This document shows positions 1 through 5,070 of a DNA stretch of 5,070 nucleotides, piece by piece (position 1 is the stretch's first letter; each line of letters begins with the position of its first letter). Origin of the DNA: PBB1 sp031390425 (GTDB lineage Bacteria; Pseudomonadota; Gammaproteobacteria; Burkholderiales; Burkholderiaceae_C). Location: the NCBI GenBank assembly GCA_031390425.1, contig JANMTL010000270.1, positions 1 through 5,070 of the forward strand, read 5' to 3'. The notes under the pieces were generated by a model. The model made no database searches. It was not told where the DNA came from and was given only the letters and a program-made list of their open reading frames with translations. Both the position numbers and the translations under genes were made by a program.

Positions 1-1584
1 GCCGGCGGTTTTTTCGCCACGCTGCCGATGCGCAGCGTGGTCTGGGTCAGCCTGGCCTACGCCGCGCTGTCGGTCGGCATGTGGCTCACCCCCGCTGCAG
101 GGGGGCCGGACGAACATGCGACAGTGCCACGGCTCAGCCGGCTCCAATGGCTGGCCGGCATCGGCGCCGACATCCTGTGCTTCACCGCGCTGCATGTGCT
201 GTCCAAGGCCAGCAACCTCAACTACGCGGCGCTGCTGGTGCTGCCGGTGCTGATGGCGGGCGTGTTGACGCGGCGTCTTCAGTCGCTCGCGACCGCAGCG
301 GCGGTGGCGCTGCTGCTGCTCGGCAACGCCTGGCTGGGCGTGGCCGCCGGTGGCGATCCGGCGGCACTGATGACGCAGGCCGGACTGGCGGGCAGCGGCC
401 TCTTCGTCATCACGGTGCTGGCCGGTGAACTGGCCAGCCGGCTGGCGCGCGAGGAACTGACCGCTAAGGACAGCATGGAGCTGGCGCGGCAGCAGGCTCA
501 GCTCAACCGGCTGGTCATCGAGGAGATGCAGGACGGCGTGCTGGTGGTGGACCGCGCCGGCCGCGTGCGTGCGGCCAACCCCGCCGCGCGCCACCTGCTG
601 GTGCGACGCGGACTCGGCCGGCCGGCACCGTTTCAGTTGCGTGGAGTCGACGCCTGGGACCAGCTCGTGACGACGGTGGAGCGTGGTTTTCGCGAAGCGG
701 TTTGGCCCGAGGCCGGCCGCGACGTGGTGTTGCAGTTCGAGCAAGGCACCACGCGGACCTTGCGCGTGCGCATCCGCTTCACGCGGCGCGCGGACGAGCC
801 GTCGGCCGAGGAGCTGTGCGTGCTGCTGCTCGAAGACGTGCGCAGCATGCAGGCCCGCATGCGACAGGAAAAACTCGCGGCGATGGGGCGCGTGTCGGCC
901 GGCATCGCGCACGAGATCCGCAACCCGTTGGCGGCGATCGCGCAGGCCAACGCGTTGCTGTCGGAAGACGCGACAACGGCCGTCCAGCAGCAACTGACGC
1001 GGATGGTGGCCGACAACGTCAAGCGACTCAAGCGCATCGTCGACGACGTGATGGAGGTCGCGCCGGGTACGCTGACCGAAGCGGCCGTCATCGATGCCAA
1101 CGCCGAAGTGGCCGCCGCATGCAGCGATTGGGCGCGCGCCGCCTCGCTCGGTCTGGGCGACGGCAGTGTGCTCAAGGTCGAGCTGCCAGACGATCCACTC
1201 GGTGTGGTCTTCGATGTCGAGCATCTGCGTCGGGTGCTGATCAACCTGCTCGACAACGCCCGGCGCCACGCCACCGATCTCCCGGGCTCGGTGCATGTGC
1301 GGCTGCTCGCGCTCGACGAGGCCACCGCGCAACTCAGCATCAGCAGCGACGGCCCCACGATTCCCAGCGACGTCGAGCGGTATCTGTTCGAGCCGTTCTT
1401 CTCCACGCGCAGCCGCGGCACCGGCCTGGGCCTGTACATTTGCCGACAGCTCTGCGAGCAATACGGAGCCAGCATCGACTACCGGATGCGATCGGCGACC
1501 GAGCCGAATCGGAACGATTTTTTCGTCAACATGCGTCGCCAGGCCGGGATCACGACAGAGACGCGGTTGCCGCTGCCGACTTGA
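1..1584 (+). CDS. pilS: PilS-type membrane sensor histidine kinase, 5'-truncated by the window edge
   Basis: Sensor kinase that would autophosphorylate on a histidine and pass the phosphate to the adjacent PilR-type regulator; in characterised species this pair controls type IV pilin transcription from the inner membrane. The frame is open to base 1. The first ATG (base 28) has no ribosome-binding site and would leave fewer membrane segments than the six usual in PilS, so the true start is probably upstream. Visible in order: about five hydrophobic segments (around bases 31-93, 142-201, 223-267, 283-351, 379-444); a PAS-like domain from about 505 (EEMQDGVLVVD); the HisKA H-box AHEIRNP with the phospho-acceptor His at 910-912; the N-box INLLDNA (1240-1260); an F-box FEPFF (1387-1401); and the G2 box GTGLGLY (1417-1437). 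The G1 box reads ISSDGPTI rather than the usual VxDxGxGI. The stop TGA lies 25 bases before the next start, consistent with an operon. PilS identity rests on the membrane region, PAS domain and partner; a related NtrB-like kinase is less likely. Confidence 0.9.
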   Translation, partial: AGGFFATLPMRSVVWVSLAYAALSVGMWLTPAAGGPDEHATVPRLSRLQWLAGIGADILCFTALHVLSKASNLNYAALLVLPVLMAGVLTRRLQSLATAAAVALLLLGNAWLGVAAGGDPAALMTQAGLAGSGLFVITVLAGELASRLAREELTAKDSMELARQQAQLNRLVIEEMQDGVLVVDRAGRVRAANPAARHLLVRRGLGRPAPFQLRGVDAWDQLVTTVERGFREAVWPEAGRDVVLQFEQGTTRTLRVRIRFTRRADEPSAEELCVLLLEDVRSMQARMRQEKLAAMGRVSAGIAHEIRNPLAAIAQANALLSEDATTAVQQQLTRMVADNVKRLKRIVDDVMEVAPGTLTEAAVIDANAEVAAACSDWARAASLGLGDGSVLKVELPDDPLGVVFDVEHLRRVLINLLDNARRHATDLPGSVHVRLLALDEATAQLSISSDGPTIPSDVERYLFEPFFSTRSRGTGLGLYICRQLCEQYGASIDYRMRSATEPNRNDFFVNMRRQAGITTETRLPLPT

Positions 1585-1609
1585 GCTGATCGTCACGCCA
1601 CGCCACGCC

Positions 1610-3265
1610 ATGTCATCGCCCGCCTATTTCAGCCTGCTCGTCGTCGACGACGAGCCCGACCTGCGCACGCTGTATGAGTTGACGCTGCTGCGCGAGGGCT
1701 ACGACATCGAAACCGCGGGCAGTGTCGAGGAAGCGCGGCTGCACTTGCAAGACCGGGTCTACAGCGCCGTCATCACCGACATGCGCCTGCCCGACGGCAC
1801 CGGGCTCGATCTGCTCGGCTACCTCGAAGACAACGCGCGGCGCGAGAAGGCGATCGTCATCACCGCCTACGGCTCGGCCGAGAACGCGGTCGAGGCGCTG
1901 AAGGCCGGGGCCTACGACTACCTGACCAAGCCGGTCGATCTGAAGCAGTTTCGGGCGGTGGTCGCATCGGCGCTGGGCCGCGGGCCGTCGACCGCACCGA
2001 CGACGCTGCCGTCGAGCCTGCCGACCGAACGCCGACTGCTGGCGACTGCGCCGCCGCAGGATCCGCCGGCGCTTCGGGTCGATCCGTCGGTCGACGCGGC
2101 GGCGCAGGTGCCGGTCGCGGCGCTTTCGCCATCGCCTGCACCGACACCCGCGACCGCGGCGACGCCGAGCGTGGCACTCAACCGCATGGTGGGGCAGTCG
2201 CTGGCGATGAAGCAGGTGCGTGCGTTGGTCGACAAAGTCGCGCGCAGCATGGCGCCGGTGCTGGTCAACGGCGAGTCCGGAACCGGCAAGGAACTGGTCG
2301 CCCGCGCGATCCACGAAGTCAGCGTGCGCAGCGCGCAGCCGTTCATCGCGGTGAACTGCAGCGCCATTCCCGAGCACCTGCTCGAAGCCGAGTTCTTCGG
2401 CTACCGCCGGGGTGCGTTCACCGGCGCCAACGAAGACCGCGAGGGCTTCTTCCAGGCGGCCGACGGTGGCACGCTGTTCCTCGACGAGATCGGCGATCTG
2501 CCGCTGTCGATGCAATCCAAGCTGCTGCGCGCGGTGCAGGAGCGCTCGGTGCGGCCGGTCGGGGCGGTCAACGAATTGCCGGTCAACGTGCGCCTGCTCA
2601 GCGCCACCCACAAGGAACTCGGCGCCGAAGTGCAGGCCGGGCGCTTTCGGCAGGATCTGTACTACCGGCTCAACGTGATCCAGATTCGCGTGCCGCCGCT
2701 GCGCGAGCGGCTGGAAGATCTGGCCGGCATCGGCGAGCGCGTGCTCGACCGCATCGCCCGCGACGCCGGCGTTTGGCCGCCGCCCCGGCTGACCGCTGCG
2801 GCACTGCTGCATTTGGCGGGTCATCCGTTTCCCGGCAATGTGCGCGAACTCGAAAACCTGCTGCACCGCGCGGTGGCGCTGTCGGGCGGCGAGGCGATCG
2901 ATGTTGCCGACCTGGGGCTGCCGACCGACGCGCTGGGCGATGCGCAGCCGAGCGAGCCGGGTCCCACGGCGGCAGCGACCGATGCGCCGAGTTCGATGCC
3001 GACATCAGCGGCCCGGCTCGATGGGATGCCGAGTCCACCGTCGGCGGTCGCACAGGCGGCGGGCTTGCCCAGCGACCTGGCGGTCTACCTCGACGACATC
3101 GAGCGCGACATGCTGCTGCGAGCGCTCGAACAGCACCGCTTCAACCGCACGGCGGCGGGGGCCAGCCTCGGCCTGTCGCTGCGGCAGATGCGCTACCGGA
3201 TGGCCCGGCTGCAGGTGATGGCCGGCACCGATCTGCACCCCGACGGCGAGCGTGGCAACGTCTGA
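1610..3265 (+). CDS. pilR: PilR-type sigma54-dependent response regulator
   Basis: NtrC-family activator of 551 aa that would be phosphorylated by the upstream kinase and use ATP hydrolysis to open sigma54 promoters, classically that of pilA. Receiver domain, residues 6-122: acidic D13/D14, phospho-acceptor D57 in ITDMRLPDG, T85 and K107. AAA+ domain, about 192-437: Walker A GESGTGKE (221-228), sigma54-contact loop GAFTGA (268-273) within FFGYRRGAFTGA, a form typical of PilR rather than NtrC, Walker B TLFLDEIGD (288-296), and FRQDLYYRLNV (346-356). A Fis-type helix-turn-helix lies at about 497-536 (NRTAAGASLGLSLRQMRYRM). Two Pro/Ala/Ser/Thr-rich linkers (about 123-190 and 440-488) make it roughly 100 residues longer than the ~445-aa Pseudomonas PilR. 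The ATG at 1610 is the only sensible start, just before the receiver strand; no clear Shine-Dalgarno precedes it, so translation may be coupled to the kinase gene. The last 14 bases overlap ampD. Confidence 0.93.
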   Translation: MSSPAYFSLLVVDDEPDLRTLYELTLLREGYDIETAGSVEEARLHLQDRVYSAVITDMRLPDGTGLDLLGYLEDNARREKAIVITAYGSAENAVEALKAGAYDYLTKPVDLKQFRAVVASALGRGPSTAPTTLPSSLPTERRLLATAPPQDPPALRVDPSVDAAAQVPVAALSPSPAPTPATAATPSVALNRMVGQSLAMKQVRALVDKVARSMAPVLVNGESGTGKELVARAIHEVSVRSAQPFIAVNCSAIPEHLLEAEFFGYRRGAFTGANEDREGFFQAADGGTLFLDEIGDLPLSMQSKLLRAVQERSVRPVGAVNELPVNVRLLSATHKELGAEVQAGRFRQDLYYRLNVIQIRVPPLRERLEDLAGIGERVLDRIARDAGVWPPPRLTAAALLHLAGHPFPGNVRELENLLHRAVALSGGEAIDVADLGLPTDALGDAQPSEPGPTAAATDAPSSMPTSAARLDGMPSPPSAVAQAAGLPSDLAVYLDDIERDMLLRALEQHRFNRTAAGASLGLSLRQMRYRMARLQVMAGTDLHPDGERGNV

Positions 3266-3848
3266 ATCGAGCCGCGAATGGCAGCGGGGGTGGTGGACGC
3301 TGGCGCGGCATTGCCCGTCCCCGAACTTCAGCCCGCGACCGCCGGGCTGCGCGCCGACCCTGGCGGTGGTGCATTCGATCAGCCTGCCGCCCGGCGTTTA
3401 CGGTGGCACCCAAATCGAGCAGCTTTTTCTCAACCAGCTCGACGTGTCCGCGCACCCGTACTTCAACGAACTGCGCGGCCTGCGGGTGTCGGCGCATTTC
3501 CTCATCCGCCGTGATGGCGGATGCGTGCAGTTCGTGTCGTGCCTCGAACGGGCCTGGCATGCCGGAGCGTCGGTCTGGCGCGGACGCTCGAACTGCAATG
3601 ATTTTTCGGTGGGCATCGAGCTCGAAGGGCTCGAAGGCGAGCGCTTCGAGGCCGCGCAGTACACGCGTCTGTGCGAGTTGCTGATCGCGCTGGCCGGGCC
3701 GGGCTGCTGCCTCGATGTGGCCGGCCACGAACAGGTGTCCGCCGGCCGCAAGTGCGACCCCGGACCCGGTTTCGACTGGGCCCGCACCGTCGCCGGTTTG
3801 GGCTGGCCCGCAAAGTGTTTTCCCGATGACGTGATCGCTGCGCTGTGA
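3252..3848 (+). CDS. ampD: 1,6-anhydro-N-acetylmuramyl-L-alanine amidase (AmpD)
   Basis: Zinc amidase of 198 aa that cleaves the bond between anhydro-N-acetylmuramic acid and the L-alanine of the stem peptide during cytoplasmic peptidoglycan recycling; in bacteria with ampC/ampR, its loss raises beta-lactamase expression. There is no signal peptide, as expected for the cytoplasmic enzyme. Amidase_2 motifs are intact: the zinc ligands by family alignment are H41 (VVHSISLPPGVYGG), H159 (AGHEQ) and D169 (GRKCDPGPGFDW); E123 in GIELEG and K167 match the catalytic residues; SAHFLIRRDG (80-89) and AWHAG (101-105) are also typical. Length is slightly above the usual ~180-190 aa. The GTG start at 3252 is forced, because the frame has a stop at 3216 and no other start codon between, and it lies inside pilR with a 14-base overlap and only a weak GGCGAG next to it, suggesting translational coupling. 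Residue 168, just before the zinc ligand, is Cys where Thr is common. No terminator is obvious downstream. Confidence 0.95.
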   Translation: MATSESSREWQRGWWTLARHCPSPNFSPRPPGCAPTLAVVHSISLPPGVYGGTQIEQLFLNQLDVSAHPYFNELRGLRVSAHFLIRRDGGCVQFVSCLERAWHAGASVWRGRSNCNDFSVGIELEGLEGERFEAAQYTRLCELLIALAGPGCCLDVAGHEQVSAGRKCDPGPGFDWARTVAGLGWPAKCFPDDVIAAL

Positions 3849-4088
3849 GGGCGCTGATGGCGTTCTCCCGCGCGCCCGCACCGGGCAGTGACATCGCTGA
3901 ATCGAGACCCGAGTGCTGGTGCGCGTTGCCGGGTCAGTTCGGGTCGCAGGCCAATGATTCGGCGGCTTCACCATGCGCTGTGCAGCGCGCGGGCGGCCGG
4001 GCGCCGCACCCGTCGATCCGGCAGTGAACGACGGCTCGCGACGCCTGTTCGGTTGGCCCTGTCAAGCGCTGACCGAGTTTCATCCGAC
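3849..4088. other. Intergenic stretch between ampD and the nrdA control region, no gene recognised
   Basis: About 240 bases with no recognisable gene, RNA or mobile element. A 60-codon frame starts at a GTG overlapping the ampD stop (3845-4027), but its translation is rich in Ala, Pro, Arg and Ser, has no domain I recognise and no convincing ribosome-binding site, so I do not call it. Local inverted repeats exist: GACCCGA (3906-3912) with TCGGGTC (3939-3945) across a 26-base loop, and GCGCTG/CAGCGC (3975-3980/3983-3988). None is followed by a T-run, so no intrinsic terminator is visible. The pilS-pilR-ampD transcript may end by a Rho-dependent mechanism or read through toward nrdA. Confidence 0.6.
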
Positions 4089-4104
4089 ACACTAGCGGTA
4101 GTGC
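4089..4104 (+). promoter_or_regulatory. Putative NrdR box 1 (distal)
   Basis: ACACTAGCGGTAGTGC matches 11 of 16 positions of the NrdR-box consensus acaCwAtATaTwGtgt as I recall it. The outer half-sites ACACTA and TAGTG are intact; the mismatches are the four central bases and the last one. It ends immediately before the proposed -35 element and lies 31 bp (start to start) upstream of the better box 2. NrdR is the dATP/ATP-binding repressor of ribonucleotide reductase genes and usually binds paired boxes a whole number of helical turns apart. On its own the match would be weak; the pairing and the location upstream of nrdA make it credible. Confidence 0.72.
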
Positions 4105-4133
4105 TTGAAGGTCGTTTGCACCCCAGATATAGT
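4105..4133 (+). promoter_or_regulatory. Putative sigma70-type promoter of nrdA
   Basis: The -35 hexamer TTGAAG (4105-4110, 4 of 6 against TTGACA) and the -10 hexamer TATAGT (4128-4133, 5 of 6 against TATAAT) are separated by exactly 17 bases. Transcription would start near 4140, giving a leader of about 65 bases before nrdA. The -35 directly abuts NrdR box 1 and the -10 is inside box 2, so the two boxes flank and overlap the core promoter. The match is by eye; no start site has been measured. Confidence 0.72.
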
Positions 4134-4135
4134 GT
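4120..4135 (+). promoter_or_regulatory. Putative NrdR box 2 (proximal)
   Basis: ACCCCAGATATAGTGT matches 13 of 16 positions of the NrdR-box consensus, with the right half TATAGTGT perfect. It is 15 bp downstream of the end of box 1, giving 31 bp centre to centre, about three helical turns, which is the geometry known for NrdR operators. It contains the proposed -10 hexamer (4128-4133), so bound NrdR would directly block RNA polymerase. It lies 70 bases before the nrdA start codon. Confidence 0.82.
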
Positions 4136-4157
4136 GTCAACACCCGATGCGTCATTC

Positions 4158-4182
4158 AAGGAGCGCGGTCCCGCGGCTCCTT
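4158..4182 (+). promoter_or_regulatory. GC-rich hairpin in the nrdA 5' leader
   Basis: AAGGAGCGCGG (4158-4168) can pair with CCGCG-G-CTCCTT (4171-4182): 11 base pairs with a single bulged G at 4176. The formal loop is 2 bases, so in practice the top pair would open. It lies between the predicted transcription start and the nrdA ribosome-binding site and is followed by a C-rich run (4183-4187) rather than Ts, so it is not a standard intrinsic terminator. The left arm contains AAGGAG, a perfect Shine-Dalgarno core with no start codon at useful spacing. It could be an mRNA-stabilising or attenuating structure; the role is unknown. Confidence 0.5.
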
Positions 4183-4194
4183 CCCCCTCCGAGA

Positions 4195-4199
4195 AAAGG
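4195..4199 (+). promoter_or_regulatory. Ribosome-binding site of nrdA
   Basis: AAAGG (within GAGAAAAGG) ends 6 bases before the ATG at 4206, a normal Shine-Dalgarno spacing. It supports this start over the out-of-frame ATG at 4147 and lies outside the upstream leader hairpin. Confidence 0.65.
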
Positions 4200-4205
4200 C
4201 CACCC

Positions 4206-5070
4206 ATGCAAGCACTCCAAAGCCCTTCAGGCGCCTACCCCTACGTGCCGGATCGGCCGGACACCAGCGCCGCAGCGCCGTCGTCGGCCTTCGAGGCCTT
4301 CCACATCATTCGCCGCAACGGGTCGGTGGTGCCATTCGAGCCGAACAAGATCGCCGTCGCGTTGATGAAAGCCTTTCTCGCAGTGCACGGCACGCAAGGC
4401 GCGGCCTCGGCCAGCGTGCGCGAGACGGTCGACGGGTTGACCGAATCGGTGGTGCGCGCGCTGCTGCGTTCGCGCCCGGGCGGCGGCACCTTCCACATCG
4501 AAGACATTCAAGACCAGGTCGAGCTCGGCCTGATGCGCGGCGGCCACCACGAGGTCGCGCGGGCTTACGTGCTGTACCGCGAGCGCCGCTCGCAGGAGCG
4601 CGCGAAGCAGTCGCAGCCGGTCGTCGTCGGCGAGCAGGCGTTGACCGTGCTCGATCGCGGGCGGCGCGTGCCGCTGGAAGGCATCCACTTGCAGGCCATC
4701 GTGCAAGCCGCCTGCGAAGGGCTGGGTGCCGACGTGCGTGCCGAGCCGATCCTGGCCGAGACGCGCCGCAACCTGTACGACGGCGTGCCGATCGACGAGG
4801 TGCACAAGGCATCGATCCTCGCCGCGCGCACGCTGATCGAAAAGGACCCCGGCTACACCCGCGCCACCGCACGGCTGTTGCTGCACACGATCCGCCGCGA
4901 GATCTTGGGTGAAGAGGTGCTGCAGGCCGACATGTTCACGCGCTACGCCGACTACTTTCCGGGCTACATCAAGCAGGGCGTGCAGGCCGAATTGCTGGAC
5001 GAAAAACTGCTGCAATTCGACCTGGCGCGCCTCGGCGCCGCACTGAACGCCGACCGCGATCTGCAGTTCG
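4206..5070 (+). CDS. nrdA: Class Ia ribonucleoside-diphosphate reductase alpha subunit (NrdA), 3'-truncated by the window edge
   Basis: Large subunit of aerobic ribonucleotide reductase, which reduces ribonucleoside diphosphates to deoxy forms using a radical supplied by the NrdB subunit. Only the first 288 codons are present, so the catalytic cysteines and specificity site lie beyond the edge. Residues 1-31 are a variable tail. Residues ~32-125 form an ATP-cone (HIIRRNGSVVPFEPNKIAVALMKAF, then FHIEDIQDQVELGLM and VARAYVLYRERR), the overall-activity site where ATP activates and dATP inhibits. Residues ~146-234 look like a second, degenerate cone running into the family core (LTVLDRGRRVPLEG, PIDEVHKASILAARTLIEKDPGYTRATARLLLHTI). 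A double cone is known from Pseudomonas aeruginosa NrdA and, as I recall, occurs in betaproteobacteria. The ATG at 4206 is chosen for its Shine-Dalgarno sequence and its position before the cone. It has its own promoter region with paired NrdR boxes. Class Ia, rather than Ib, is inferred from the ATP-cone. nrdB is expected nearby but is not in view. Confidence 0.95.
   Translation, partial: MQALQSPSGAYPYVPDRPDTSAAAPSSAFEAFHIIRRNGSVVPFEPNKIAVALMKAFLAVHGTQGAASASVRETVDGLTESVVRALLRSRPGGGTFHIEDIQDQVELGLMRGGHHEVARAYVLYRERRSQERAKQSQPVVVGEQALTVLDRGRRVPLEGIHLQAIVQAACEGLGADVRAEPILAETRRNLYDGVPIDEVHKASILAARTLIEKDPGYTRATARLLLHTIRREILGEEVLQADMFTRYADYFPGYIKQGVQAELLDEKLLQFDLARLGAALNADRDLQF

Noticed and set aside
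5..19. GGCG-TTTTTT-CGCC at the left edge, resembling a terminator
   Set aside because: It lies inside the open pilS reading frame and the T-run is in the loop, not after the stem.
633..1475. 280-codon open frame on the minus strand opposite pilS
   Set aside because: The translation is Ser/Arg/Thr-rich with no domain, and it lies opposite the HisKA/HATPase coding sequence.
1613..2866. Long open frame (417 codons) on the minus strand opposite pilR
   Set aside because: It is a by-product of GC-rich codon use in the real gene; the translation is Arg/Gln/His/Ala-rich without a recognisable domain, while the + strand frame carries full NtrC-family motifs.
3906..3945. Inverted repeat GACCCGA...TCGGGTC as an ampD terminator
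   Set aside because: The loop is 26 bases and no T-run follows; 7-bp repeats are expected by chance in sequence this GC-rich.
3845..4027. 60-codon frame starting at a GTG overlapping the ampD stop
   Set aside because: The overlap hints at coupling, but the translation is low-complexity Ala/Pro/Arg/Ser with no domain and no evidence of selection visible here. It would need conservation data.
4049..4066. Possible sigma54 promoter (TGGCCCTGTCAAGC) in the ampD-nrdA gap
   Set aside because: The GG to GC spacing is 9 bases rather than the required 10, and the flanking bases do not match the consensus.
4147..4365. Upstream ATG (4147) in the nrdA leader, opening a frame that overlaps nrdA
   Set aside because: There is no Shine-Dalgarno before it, it is out of frame with nrdA, and its product is Arg/Pro-rich with no recognisable domain.
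4227..5015. 262-codon open frame on the minus strand opposite nrdA
   Set aside because: The opposite strand encodes clear NrdA sequence with an ATP-cone and a Shine-Dalgarno; the minus frame is a codon-bias shadow.

Overview
This is a GC-rich stretch (strong G/C bias at third codon positions) whose gene content and protein signatures point to a betaproteobacterium, most likely of the order Burkholderiales. The basis is the PilS/PilR pair with betaproteobacterial-style motifs, followed by ampD and then a class Ia nrdA with a duplicated ATP-cone. The assignment to order is an inference from remembered family features. All four genes lie on the + strand, and no tRNA, rRNA, CRISPR array or mobile element was seen.

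Layout: (1) 1-1584, the 3' part of a membrane-bound PilS-type sensor histidine kinase, open at the left edge. (2) 1610-3265, a complete PilR-type sigma54-dependent response regulator. (3) 3252-3848, a complete ampD-type N-acetylmuramoyl-L-alanine amidase, starting at a GTG inside the end of pilR. (4) 3849-4205, a 357-base intergenic region. Its first two thirds hold nothing recognisable. Its last ~120 bases carry a compact control region: two NrdR-box-like palindromes 31 bp apart, a sigma70-type promoter interlocked with them, a 5'-leader hairpin and a ribosome-binding site. (5) 4206 to the right edge, the N-terminal 288 codons of nrdA, the large subunit of aerobic (class Ia) ribonucleotide reductase.

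How the genes work together: PilS and PilR form a two-component system that in known bacteria controls sigma54-dependent transcription of the type IV pilin gene pilA. ampD is probably co-transcribed with them (14-base overlap), although its job, cytoplasmic recycling of anhydromuropeptides, is different. nrdA appears to be a separate transcription unit under the dATP/ATP-sensing repressor NrdR. The first ATP-cone of NrdA looks intact and would give the enzyme itself the same kind of dATP/ATP sensing, so control is probable at both the transcriptional and allosteric levels.

These are ordinary core genes and I saw no convincing undescribed system. The most informative observation is the promoter/NrdR-box architecture upstream of nrdA. 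Secondary points are the degenerate second ATP-cone of NrdA, the long Pro/Ala/Ser/Thr-rich linkers of PilR, and the non-canonical G1 box of PilS.
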